61,052 bases of DNA. Source: Thiomicrospira sp. Lineage in GTDB: Bacteria; Pseudomonadota; Gammaproteobacteria; Thiomicrospirales; Thiomicrospiraceae. Both the position numbers and the translations under genes were made by a program. The stretch spans positions 1-61,052 of the forward strand of contig JAUUDE010000081.1 in NCBI GenBank assembly GCA_030826915.1. Direction: 5' to 3'. Shown in pieces: positions 19,716 to 27,526 of this stretch; position 1 is the stretch's first letter, and each line of letters starts with the position of its first letter. Under the pieces are notes generated by a model, which ran no database searches, was not told the DNA's origin, and saw only the letters and a program-made list of their open reading frames with translations.

Positions 19716-20660
19716 TTATAGGTCAATATACTCTTCATCCCGCTCTTTTAAAAACTCTAAAAATTCAGACGCAATCAAAGATAATTCCTTCCCTGCCGGA
19801 TAAACAATATTCCAACTCTTTTCAATCGGAAAACCTTCAACATCCAGTTCAACAAGCGGTCCATTTTTGTCTTCAAGGTACAAGGTGTGTTCAGAAACAC
19901 AAGACATACCTAAACCACCAACCACACAATGCTTAATTGCTTCATTGGTATTCATTGTTAAACGTTCATTTATTGTCAAACCTTTATCTGAAAAAGCCTT
20001 GTTCACTGCAGACCGGATACCTGAACCTTCTTCACGCATAATGAAAGGCTCTTTTGCTAAACGCTCTAAGGAGACTTTTTTACCAACAAGCTCGTGATTA
20101 CGGTTTGAAATAATAACCAATTTATTTGGCGTAAAAGGCAGCACCTTCAATTCATAACTTGTGGATGGAATCTGACCAAGAATATATAAATCATCTAAGT
20201 TTTCATTAATGCGTTGTAACAAAGTGTCTCTATTGCCAATTTGGAGGGACAGCTCAATATCTGGATATTTTTTACAGAACTCACCTAAAGCAATAGGAAT
20301 GAAATATTTGGCTGTGGATACCACTGCAACTCTCAAACGCCCACGTTTCATTCCCTTTAAGTTATCTAGTTTGATTTCTAAATTTGTAAACGAATCTATA
20401 ATCTCGCGACAACTGCTGGCCACGGTTTCACCAATTTCTGTAAGGAAGATATTTCTACCTAACTGTTCATAAAGCGGAAGCTCTATCGCTTCAGCCAAAC
20501 TTTTGACTTGCGCAGAAACAGTGGGTTGGGTGAGGTGTAATTCTTCGGCAGCACGTGTAAAACTTAAATTACGTGCGACAGATTCAAAAACTTGAATTTG
20601 GCGAAGGGAGGCGTGACGAATAAGGTAATTGCCAGAAGTAGAATTAGAATCAGTTGTCAT
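19716..20660 (-). CDS. cbbR: LysR-type regulator, CbbR-like
   Basis: 314 residues. N-terminal helix-turn-helix (SLRQIQVFESVARNLSFTRAAEELHLTQPTVSAQVKSLAEAI) and a substrate-binding-like effector domain from about residue 105. The similarity to CbbR and its position at the end of the carboxysome region suggest that it controls cbbL and/or the SulP-csoS1D genes. CbbR is more often divergent from the operon it controls; here it lies 11 kb downstream on the same strand. The effector (for example NADPH, RuBP or phosphoglycolate in other organisms) is unknown here. Confidence 0.8.
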   Translation of the reverse strand: MTTDSNSTSGNYLIRHASLRQIQVFESVARNLSFTRAAEELHLTQPTVSAQVKSLAEAIELPLYEQLGRNIFLTEIGETVASSCREIIDSFTNLEIKLDNLKGMKRGRLRVAVVSTAKYFIPIALGEFCKKYPDIELSLQIGNRDTLLQRINENLDDLYILGQIPSTSYELKVLPFTPNKLVIISNRNHELVGKKVSLERLAKEPFIMREEGSGIRSAVNKAFSDKGLTINERLTMNTNEAIKHCVVGGLGMSCVSEHTLYLEDKNGPLVELDVEGFPIEKSWNIVYPAGKELSLIASEFLEFLKERDEEYIDL

Positions 20661-20782
20661 AATATCCCTTTACTTAAGTACAAATTAAATGAAAACCACT
20701 TTAAATAGAGGATCAATTTGTAAGTCGTAAAGAGAATTATAGCGGAATGGTAATAAGTTAACGAACTTTAAACGATGAGAGA

Positions 20783-21412
20783 TTAAACTACCTGTCCACG
20801 GCGGCAAGTCAAACGTTCAAGTGCATTTTTAGCCGCACGCTGGGCTTCAAGTACATCGGCTTCACTTCCTGCCATTAATAAACGCCCGTAGGCACCAACT
20901 GCACGAGCTTCGATTAATGTAACATTGGCGGCCTTTTCAGCTTCATTGGCGGCATATACGATATAACCTGCAGGATCTGTTTCTAAAATAAAGATACTCT
21001 GACCAGGCATAATCATTGAACCGCGTCTATTGTCGCGGTTAATCAAAGTTGCATGGTCTGCAGTAATGCTTGTGATGACTTCACTCCACATAATAATACA
21101 TGGGTGGCGATCATACTCTTCTGTATTTAGATGTTGTAGGATTTTATTCCCAGCCTCTAGCACGTCACTTTGATCACGATGATTGAACACCATAGAACCA
21201 TATGAACGCTCAACAACCTGTTGAGTCAAACGAACATTGGTACCTTGCAGTGCAATGTTTGAAAGACGATGAACTGCCATCCCAGGTGCAACCTCCATCC
21301 AAAGACATGAGTCGCCTGGTACAGGTAAGAAACCCATGGATGCAGTGCCCATATAGGATGCTAATTGAGGTTGTAAAGAGTCTAAAAAGACGTATGTTCT
21401 TAACTCTATCAT
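20783..21412 (-). CDS. csoS1D: Carboxysome shell protein CsoS1D (tandem BMC trimer)
   Basis: 209 residues holding two BMC domains, the second recognisable as [56 protein letters not shown]. CsoS1D forms stacked trimers with a gated central pore, thought to pass larger substrates such as RuBP. Starts directly after the rdgB stop and lies outside the main carboxysome operon, as a satellite shell gene. Confidence 0.88.
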   Translation of the reverse strand: MIELRTYVFLDSLQPQLASYMGTASMGFLPVPGDSCLWMEVAPGMAVHRLSNIALQGTNVRLTQQVVERSYGSMVFNHRDQSDVLEAGNKILQHLNTEEYDRHPCIIMWSEVITSITADHATLINRDNRRGSMIMPGQSIFILETDPAGYIVYAANEAEKAANVTLIEARAVGAYGRLLMAGSEADVLEAQRAAKNALERLTCRRGQVV

Positions 21413-22021
21413 TTATGTATTCTTATGTTGTAAAGTTGCAAGAACTTGTTTAATTGCTTTAGCACGATGACTCATTTTATTTTTTATTTCTAGCGGTACT
21501 TCTGATAAAGTTTTTACCAGTTTAGGTACCCAAAAGACTGGATCATAACCAATTCCAAAGGACGTCCTGCGTTCTTTCAGAATTTCTCCATACCAATGGC
21601 CATAACCAATAATAGGCATTGGATCATGGGAATGTTCTACATATACAACAACACAAGAATAACGCGCTGTTCTTTCTTTATAAGGCAGATCACCTAATTC
21701 AGATAATAGCTTTTGTAAGTTCTGCTCATCGGTGGTTTTACCATCCATATCGGCTGCATAACGAGCTGAATAGATGCCTGGCTGCCCATTTAAAGCATCA
21801 ACTTCTAAGCCAGAGTCATCTGCAATCGCTGGTAACCCTGTTTTAGAACTAGCATATCTTGCTTTTTTGAGTGCATTTTCTACAAAACTTAAACCGTCTT
21901 CTTCTACTTCATCACAAAAAAATTCTGTTTGTAGGCGAACATTGTACCCAGCTTTCTCTAACAAGGGAGCAAGCTCTTTCACCTTGTTAGGGTTTCCTGT
22001 GGCTAAAACAATGTCATTCAT
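21413..22021 (-). CDS. rdgB: XTP/dITP diphosphatase (RdgB/HAM1 family)
   Basis: 202 residues. Family motifs: VLATGNPNKVKEL (nucleotide-binding start), SFVENALKKARYAS, ADDSGLEVDALNGQPGIYSARYA and FGIGYDPVFWVP, with a final SHRAKA. Hydrolyses non-canonical purine nucleoside triphosphates. It lies between SulP and csoS1D, abutting the latter. HAM1-like genes occur in other alpha-carboxysome loci. Any special link with carboxysome nucleotides is unproven. Confidence 0.9.
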   Translation of the reverse strand: MNDIVLATGNPNKVKELAPLLEKAGYNVRLQTEFFCDEVEEDGLSFVENALKKARYASSKTGLPAIADDSGLEVDALNGQPGIYSARYAADMDGKTTDEQNLQKLLSELGDLPYKERTARYSCVVVYVEHSHDPMPIIGYGHWYGEILKERRTSFGIGYDPVFWVPKLVKTLSEVPLEIKNKMSHRAKAIKQVLATLQHKNT

Positions 22022-22153
22022 TAATACAACTCCAAGAAAGTATAGTCCATTTAGGAATTTATTAGCACACTACTTTAATAGAATACTAATAAATTCATAA
22101 ATATTCACTGCCAGCATTTGGCAGTGATATTTAAGTTTGATCGCAAATAACGA

Positions 22154-23452
22154 TTAATCAACGCCTTCATTATTTTTGAAACGATCAAAGTATTTTCGCA
22201 TAATTGCACCTGTTTTCATTTCATCAATATTTTTGAAAATAACGAAATTAATTACTGCGTGAATAACAAGAGTAATAATCAAGCCTTCAAAAATACCAAC
22301 CTTAAATACTAACAGTCCACATAAAGTCCCAAGTAATAATGCATAAGGTCCATGATGTGCAACATGCAATAATCCCATGACCATTCTAATGCCTACGAAT
22401 GCCATAATAATCGCTAATGCAAAATAAGGTAAGTTATCTAGCAAATGACTATTAAATACAAAAAATGTAATCATTAAACCAATTATAAGAACAGAGAACT
22501 TGGTATAAGCACCAGCTAGACGGTTTGTCGAACTTTTTGCCAATCCATCAAGATTTGTCATACCACCAAAGAAACTAGCACCCATATTTGAAACCCAAAT
22601 AGACAGTAAGCTGTTATTACTGTTACATGGACGTTTTAATGGATCGATTTTTTCAATCGCAGCATTACTCATAACTTGTTCAATAACATCTACGACAGCC
22701 AACATTAATGCGAAGAAGATGGCATAAATCCATAAATAAGCGCTTTCAAAATCAGGGATTGGAAAAGCTAAATTAAACTCAACATCCTCAACTTTAAGCA
22801 TATTCACACTGAACATTTGAGCCGCTATTATTCCAAAAATAATTAGCACAAAGTAAGGCATGGCTGGTTTTGTATCTTTAAACTTTTGGAATAAAGCAAG
22901 AAAGACAACAATACCAACCAAAGATAAGACAACCACTGCGATTCGATCATCACTCCAGAATTCTTCGGGCGCGGCCATACCAACAGGTAACATCCACAGA
23001 AAAGGAACAAATTTCATGGCAATTTTTAAACCAATACCTGCAAGTAGTCCTTCTACCAAATAGGTCGGAACCGCCATAAGTAAATAGCGCTGCCAATTAA
23101 ACTTCCAAATTAAAGCCTGAAAAGTTGCCGTCAGGAAAATAATAAAAGCCATGTTCTCTATACCGAAGGTGGCAACACCCATGGCTAAAATTGGAGCTAA
23201 ACCTGCTGCAATACCTGGTGCTCCGATAAAGTTTCCAGGTCTAAACCAAGCGAATAAAAATCCAATAAAAGATGCGAAAGCAACTGTTGCTAAACCAACT
23301 TGAATCGGATAATCAGACATTAGGGCAATACCAATTGATAGAGGTATTGCCATTGTGGCAGTAATGACTCCAGCCTGTACATCACGTAACGCATATTCTT
23401 TACGGAAGGCTGCTGAGCCAGATTGTGTCATATCTAAGTTTTTTGTTTCCAT
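22154..23452 (-). CDS. SulP-family anion transporter, probable bicarbonate uptake
   Basis: 432 residues with about 12-14 hydrophobic segments. The SulP core is seen in VITATMAIPLSIGIALMSDYPIQVGLATVAFASFIGFLFA and NFIGAPGIAAGLAPI. It ends soon after the last helix, so the C-terminal STAS domain of many SulP proteins is missing. SulP transporters next to carboxysome loci are known inorganic-carbon importers in the Thiomicrospira group, which supports bicarbonate as substrate; sulfate cannot be excluded by eye. Separated from the carboxysome operon by a terminator, so it has its own promoter. Confidence 0.82.
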   Translation of the reverse strand: METKNLDMTQSGSAAFRKEYALRDVQAGVITATMAIPLSIGIALMSDYPIQVGLATVAFASFIGFLFAWFRPGNFIGAPGIAAGLAPILAMGVATFGIENMAFIIFLTATFQALIWKFNWQRYLLMAVPTYLVEGLLAGIGLKIAMKFVPFLWMLPVGMAAPEEFWSDDRIAVVVLSLVGIVVFLALFQKFKDTKPAMPYFVLIIFGIIAAQMFSVNMLKVEDVEFNLAFPIPDFESAYLWIYAIFFALMLAVVDVIEQVMSNAAIEKIDPLKRPCNSNNSLLSIWVSNMGASFFGGMTNLDGLAKSSTNRLAGAYTKFSVLIIGLMITFFVFNSHLLDNLPYFALAIIMAFVGIRMVMGLLHVAHHGPYALLLGTLCGLLVFKVGIFEGLIITLVIHAVINFVIFKNIDEMKTGAIMRKYFDRFKNNEGVD

Positions 23453-23466
23453 AGTTTGAATGAATA

Positions 23467-23482
23467 CTAAGATTTCTCTTAG
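23467..23482. promoter_or_regulatory. Inverted repeat in the SulP leader
   Basis: CTAAGATTTCTCTTAG, perfect 6-bp arms around a 4-base loop, 15 bases upstream of the SulP start codon. It could be an operator or an RNA hairpin near the ribosome binding site. The rest of the 23453-23711 spacer is AT-rich. Confidence 0.35.
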
Positions 23483-23663
23483 ATATCTCCCTATTTATGT
23501 TTCTCTGTTTTAAAAATGTTAAGTGTACAAATAAATGCAGTATCTAATTAGAATAGATCTTAACGTGTTATCTATAATTTAAGAAATTGAAATATCAGCT
23601 ACTATCCATAGACTGTTATCAATATATGGCATTTATATAAATATAATTAAAATGCCTTTATTA

Positions 23664-23687
23664 TAAAAAAAGGGGCTATAAACCCCT
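23664..23687 (-). terminator. Terminator of the carboxysome operon
   Basis: On the minus strand GAGGGG-TTTATAG-CCCC is followed by seven T residues (23664-23671 read as A on the plus strand). It comes 25 bases after the stop of the McdB-like gene and separates the carboxysome operon from the SulP gene. Confidence 0.8.
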
Positions 23688-23711
23688 CTAGTTAATCAAA
23701 TATAAAATATA

Positions 23712-23954
23712 TTAATCAGGCCAAACACGTCTTTTTGAAAACACCTTGATCTGATCAGCAATATGCGTTTCTTTAGCTGCAGTCTTTGTATCTGCAGCCT
23801 TTGTAGACCTGGTCTTCGGTACTGTTTTAGTCGCAGGTTTTGAGGCCGAGGACTTTGCAGCAGTTGAAGCTGGTTTAGCAGCAGGTTTTGCTGTTGTTGA
23901 TTTTGCAGTTGTTGTTTTCTTTGCTGCTGATGCAGCTGTCTTTGTTGTGGCCAT
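23712..23954 (-). CDS. Low-complexity protein ending KRRVWPD, McdB-like candidate
   Basis: 80 residues from ATG 23954, which has GGAGAAT upstream; the frame is open further, but without a binding site. About 60 residues are Ala/Lys/Thr/Ser/Pro-rich and surely disordered, then comes the conserved-looking tail THIADQIKVFSKRRVWPD. Alpha-carboxysome McdB proteins are small, disordered and carry a conserved Trp near the C-terminus, and they act with the ParA-like ATPase McdA to spread carboxysomes. No ParA-like gene is in the window. A histone-H1-like protein is the alternative. Confidence 0.5.
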   Translation of the reverse strand: MATTKTAASAAKKTTTAKSTTAKPAAKPASTAAKSSASKPATKTVPKTRSTKAADTKTAAKETHIADQIKVFSKRRVWPD

Positions 23955-23967
23955 CAGATATTCTCCA

Positions 23968-24228
23968 TTATGATTTTGCTGTGACACGCTGGAAACTTTC
24001 GTCAATTCCTTCGGCTAGCGCAATATCTTTATCATCCAATTCTTCACTTGAAGAATAAATAATGACAGAAACATGCGTTCTTCCAAAGCTAATATTTGCA
24101 TGATGGTCCAGTTTTTCAGAAACATCCGCTAAATCGTCTAAAAACAATCTGAGAGTATCATAGTCTTCAAAGTCAAAGCGGGTATCCAAACTTACTGGAC
24201 GACCCTTTTGTTTCCAACGTTCGTTCAC
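23968..24228 (-). CDS. Pterin-carbinolamine-dehydratase-like RubisCO assembly factor (acRAF)
   Basis: 86 residues with the PCD-like fold (TRFDFEDYDTLRLFLDDLADVSEKLDHHANISFGRTHVSVIIY). The PCD-like proteins of alpha-carboxysome operons act as RubisCO chaperones (acRAF) rather than pterin enzymes. The HH pair is kept as DHHANI. The start overlaps the ferritin-like gene by 4 bases. Confidence 0.82.
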   Translation of the reverse strand: MNERWKQKGRPVSLDTRFDFEDYDTLRLFLDDLADVSEKLDHHANISFGRTHVSVIIYSSSEELDDKDIALAEGIDESFQRVTAKS

Positions 24229-24773
24229 ACAAAGCTCCTATTTGGCTGTTGAGACGCAGTAAGAGACTGATAATACTCTTCTAACCATGCATGCACTCTC
24301 ATTAACTGAGCTTGTTCTTCTTCCAGTAGCTTACTGAAAAGAGCATGATCTTCACTCGCTCCTAAATTGGCGCAATATTGAGTTGCTTCTGAATAAAGTT
24401 GAATTAATGCTACTTCACGTTCTTCACAACTTCTTAAAGCTTCAATAACATTTGTCGCAGGTGAAGCAGGTCGTAAGACACTTCCTCCGGGTAAAGCACC
24501 TTGAGATACCATACGATCTGTTAATAGGTTAGCGTGTTGAAATTCTTCATTTGCCAAGGTAACAAAAGCCTCGGCATAATTAAGTTCATTTCTAGTCTTA
24601 GCCAGAGATGCTTGTGCAAGGTAGTGCTGACCAGCAGACATTTCCAAGCTTAACGCACGTCCTAGATAACCAAGTATCTGACTGTTTGCAACAGTCGATT
24701 GTACTCCGGCCATATGAGGATAAGCACCAGCGCCAGGCATTACACCACCCGGCATTCCTGATGAATTATGCAT
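24225..24773 (-). CDS. Ferritin/bacterioferritin-like carboxysome-associated protein
   Basis: 182 residues; a four-helix segment begins near residue 30 (LGRALSLEMSAGQHYLAQASLA) and shows ferritin-like metal positions (EEFQHANLLTDRM; EEREVALIQLYSEA; LLEEEQAQLMRVHAWLEEYY). A bacterioferritin-like gene at this position is usual in alpha-carboxysome operons, and its role is unsettled. The first 28 residues are Gly/Met-rich and may be disordered. Confidence 0.8.
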   Translation of the reverse strand: MHNSSGMPGGVMPGAGAYPHMAGVQSTVANSQILGYLGRALSLEMSAGQHYLAQASLAKTRNELNYAEAFVTLANEEFQHANLLTDRMVSQGALPGGSVLRPASPATNVIEALRSCEEREVALIQLYSEATQYCANLGASEDHALFSKLLEEEQAQLMRVHAWLEEYYQSLTASQQPNRSFV

Positions 24774-24823
24774 ATGTATCTCCTAAACTCTGAGGTATTA
24801 ATAAAATACCCAATGAAAAAAAC

Positions 24824-25111
24824 TTATTTAGTGCTAATTGCAGACTCAACTTCATTGTGAGGACGAGCAATAATGTGAGCAGCTACAAGACCGTCACCTA
24901 CACGTTCACAAGCATCAGCACCAGCACGAACTGCTGCGTTTACTGCGCCTGTTTCACCACGAACCATTACAGTTACGTATCCACCACCAACAAAATCACG
25001 ACTTACTAGGCGTACTTCTGCTGCTTTGGTCATAGCATCTGCAGCTTCAATAGCTGGTACTAAACCACGAGTTTCAATCATTCCTAATGCAATACCAAAT
25101 TCAGTACTCAT
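24824..25111 (-). CDS. csoS1: Carboxysome shell hexamer protein CsoS1 (third copy)
   Basis: 95 residues, single BMC domain (GIALGMIETRGLVPAIEAADAM... RPHNEVESAI). Forms hexameric tiles of the shell with a small central pore. Differs from the copy 23 bases upstream at only a few residues (F for Y at position 5, D for E in SRDF, M for L in VMVRGE). Confidence 0.96.
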   Translation of the reverse strand: MSTEFGIALGMIETRGLVPAIEAADAMTKAAEVRLVSRDFVGGGYVTVMVRGETGAVNAAVRAGADACERVGDGLVAAHIIARPHNEVESAISTK

Positions 25112-25134
25112 TTTTTTCTCCTAAAATAATGAAA

Positions 25135-25419
25135 TTATTTTGTAATTACAGATTCAACTTCATTGTGAGGACGTGCAATGATGTGAGCAGCTACAAGACC
25201 GTCACCTACACGTTCACAAGCATCAGCACCAGCACGAACTGCTGCGTTAACTGCTCCTGTTTCACCACGTACTAAAACAGTTACATAACCACCACCAACA
25301 AATTCACGACTTACTAGACGAACTTCAGCCGCCTTAGTCATAGCATCTGCTGCTTCAATCGCAGGAACTAAACCGCGAGTTTCAATCATTCCTAGAGCGA
25401 TTCCGTATTCAGTGCTCAT
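25135..25419 (-). CDS. csoS1: Carboxysome shell hexamer protein CsoS1 (second copy)
   Basis: 94 residues, single BMC domain, almost identical to the copies at 24824 and 29955. It has SREF where the other two have SRDF and VLVRGE where they have VMVRGE. Preceded by AGGAGAAA. Follows csoS4B by 44 bases. Confidence 0.96.
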   Translation of the reverse strand: MSTEYGIALGMIETRGLVPAIEAADAMTKAAEVRLVSREFVGGGYVTVLVRGETGAVNAAVRAGADACERVGDGLVAAHIIARPHNEVESVITK

Positions 25420-25463
25420 ATTTTTCTCCTTCAGAGTTTGTTACTTTCAATGTTTAAATAAAA

Positions 25464-25709
25464 TTATGGTTTCCAGCCATCAATGATGCCCGCAACCGTT
25501 AAATCTGTTAGATACCGTTTGTCGCCTGCAGCATCTCTGGCTGCGGAGTTGGCGATTGTAAAAACATAATCACCTTCTTTAACTCCAATAGGATCCATTG
25601 CTGCCAAAGTACTACCAGACATACTGGTTAAGACTTTTATTGGCAGGTGGCCTAAGTCATCTAATCGACTAGTCAATACCAATTGTGCTTTAACTTGATG
25701 AATTTCCAT
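25464..25709 (-). CDS. csoS4B: Carboxysome vertex pentamer protein CsoS4B
   Basis: 81 residues, BMV (EutN/CcmL) fold, starting MEIHQVKAQLVLTSRLDDL and with AAMDPIGVKEGDYVFTIANSAAR. Pentamers cap the vertices of the icosahedral shell. The start lies inside the 3' end of csoS4A (20-base overlap), so the two are translated in step. Confidence 0.94.
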   Translation of the reverse strand: MEIHQVKAQLVLTSRLDDLGHLPIKVLTSMSGSTLAAMDPIGVKEGDYVFTIANSAARDAAGDKRYLTDLTVAGIIDGWKP

Positions 25710-25962
25710 CGCGAGTCTCTTCCCACTTATCGATTATACCGACAATCGTTAAATCACTAGGATAGCCTTTAACACCTGTTGCATCTCGTGCTGCCGAACT
25801 ACCACAACACAGAACCCAGTCACCTGGTTTACAACCGATAGGATCAACTGCTACCATTGGAGTCCCACCTTCTTTTTCTCTTAGTACAAGAAGTGGTTTA
25901 TGTTCCATCATTGCAATACGGTTTGTAGAAACAAGCGCACTGTCAACTTTATATATTTTCAT
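25690..25962 (-). CDS. csoS4A: Carboxysome vertex pentamer protein CsoS4A
   Basis: 90 residues, BMV fold (MKIYKVDSALVSTNRIAMMEHKPLLVLRE... VAVDPIGCKPGDWVLCCGSSAARDATG). Paralog of CsoS4B, with a longer C-terminal tail (EETRDGNSSS) that overlaps the csoS4B start region. Confidence 0.94.
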   Translation of the reverse strand: MKIYKVDSALVSTNRIAMMEHKPLLVLREKEGGTPMVAVDPIGCKPGDWVLCCGSSAARDATGVKGYPSDLTIVGIIDKWEETRDGNSSS

Positions 25963-25995
25963 AGCAAACTCCGTTGTTCAGGGTCTCAATGTAAG

Positions 25996-27513
25996 TTAAA
26001 TCAGTTTTTCTGCGGGCCGAGCACCTGTGTTATCCCGTAACGTACCCATGGTTTGTAACAAACCACAAGATGATAACTCCTGGTAACGACTATGAACCGC
26101 CTTCTCTATTCTACGGGCTTTCTCTACTGCTCTGGTTTTAGAGCCTGGCACCCTGCCGTCATAGTCACAACGAATTATAATAGGAATTGGTAAACCACGT
26201 TTTACATTTAAGCCTTTAAAGATTTTGATTCCAACATCAATATCATTTACACCTTCTTCTATCGTATCTAAGAAACTGTAATAACATAAATTACGCAACT
26301 GAACTTCTTCGAATCCGTTACCAATACCTATAAATCTTTCAGCATGGCCAATATCTTCATAAAGACCTTGCTCATATTCTTTCACATATTGTATTTGCGA
26401 AAAATTATTTGTAACAAGCCAAGCAATTAACTTTTTTAGCTCTGGTCGAGGTATAGTTGAATTTTTTTGTAGGTTGCAGTTATCAATTTCTGATTCTATC
26501 AATACACGTGCTTCTGAAGCACTCATATTGGTTGCATTACTGTATAGCTGATCAGTTTCAATATAACGATCTAAGCAAACCTGTCCTTGCTGATTGGGGA
26601 TATGAACTTTTAAAGTATCGTTATCCGTATTTAAACCAATTAGCATTGTTTCAACTGTTGAACCACAACCGAATCTATTTTCGATTGCTTGTCTAAAATC
26701 TTGGAGCTTTGCCTTAGCGGCTTCAGCTGCTTTTTTGTCATCACTTCCATGAGCAGCACATCCCTGATGAGATGGATCTACCTTTGAATAATGATAGACG
26801 GCCATTTTTAAAAAACGAGTAGGTTCTGCCGCATTATTTGGCATACCTTCACGAAAACGGCTGTGTTCTATGAACACCCAATTTCTAACACTTTCACTAA
26901 CGTCAAATAAAGCGCCAGCGTGTGCTTTTCTTCTAGCTACAGAATAAGGCAATCTTAAAACGTAACTAATAAAATGAGCTAACCTTCCATCAGCACAAGG
27001 TGTTATATCCAGTGCATGAATTCCAGCTTCTCTAAAAATCTCTTCGGCTTCTTTACGATTTTGACCCTGCAAAGGATCATTATTAAAAAAGTCTTCAGAC
27101 ATTCTCAAAAATTGTTTGAACACAATTTGGGAAAATAAGTCTTGAAAAAAGCTATATGAGTTCGAACTCTCGTCCATATCCCATGCAGCTTCTTCAAGCT
27201 TAACACCTAAGTGTAAGAACAGTTGTTCATTAGCCCAACGTTTGAAACCACTTCGTGTTTGGTGACTTAGAATCTCTTTTAAAACTGGTTCGATATCATC
27301 GAATAACAATTTAGTTCGAGATTCATAGTCCCTTAACATTTCGTTTTGTGAAACATTGACTAACGACTGAGTATTATGCGGTGAAAGAGAAGAAGATCCA
27401 ACCTCTGACAGGATATTATTTTGTAATCCAGCAGACCCTAAGTTTTGATATCTACCCTTTCTCTGTGAGCGTTTACCAAATTCAATTTGTTTTTTTCTTC
27501 TTCTATTCAACAT
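25996..27513 (-). CDS. csoSCA: Carboxysomal carbonic anhydrase CsoSCA
   Basis: 505 residues from ATG 27513. A GTG ten codons upstream (27543) overlaps the csoS2 stop and is possible; neither has a strong binding site. Converts bicarbonate to CO2 for RubisCO inside the shell. An N-terminal basic, disordered stretch (LNRRRKKQIEFGKRSQRKGR), which in this family tethers the enzyme to RubisCO, is followed by a helical domain. The catalytic domain has the zinc residues in DITPCADGRLAHF (Cys) and SHQGCAAHGSDD (His, Cys). The C-terminal domain is the degenerate duplicate. Divergent beta-class enzyme. Confidence 0.93.
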   Translation of the reverse strand: MLNRRRKKQIEFGKRSQRKGRYQNLGSAGLQNNILSEVGSSSLSPHNTQSLVNVSQNEMLRDYESRTKLLFDDIEPVLKEILSHQTRSGFKRWANEQLFLHLGVKLEEAAWDMDESSNSYSFFQDLFSQIVFKQFLRMSEDFFNNDPLQGQNRKEAEEIFREAGIHALDITPCADGRLAHFISYVLRLPYSVARRKAHAGALFDVSESVRNWVFIEHSRFREGMPNNAAEPTRFLKMAVYHYSKVDPSHQGCAAHGSDDKKAAEAAKAKLQDFRQAIENRFGCGSTVETMLIGLNTDNDTLKVHIPNQQGQVCLDRYIETDQLYSNATNMSASEARVLIESEIDNCNLQKNSTIPRPELKKLIAWLVTNNFSQIQYVKEYEQGLYEDIGHAERFIGIGNGFEEVQLRNLCYYSFLDTIEEGVNDIDVGIKIFKGLNVKRGLPIPIIIRCDYDGRVPGSKTRAVEKARRIEKAVHSRYQELSSCGLLQTMGTLRDNTGARPAEKLI

Positions 27514-27526
27514 AAAACTACTGCAA

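Noticed and set aside
19716-20660. Regulator specific to rdgB/csoS1D only
   Set aside because: It is CbbR-like and a LysR-type motif was found at the cbbL promoter, so a broader role is more likely.
22154-23452. SulP gene as a sulfate importer for sulfur metabolism
   Set aside because: No sulfate assimilation genes adjoin, and the position beside carboxysome genes favours bicarbonate; sulfate is still not excluded.
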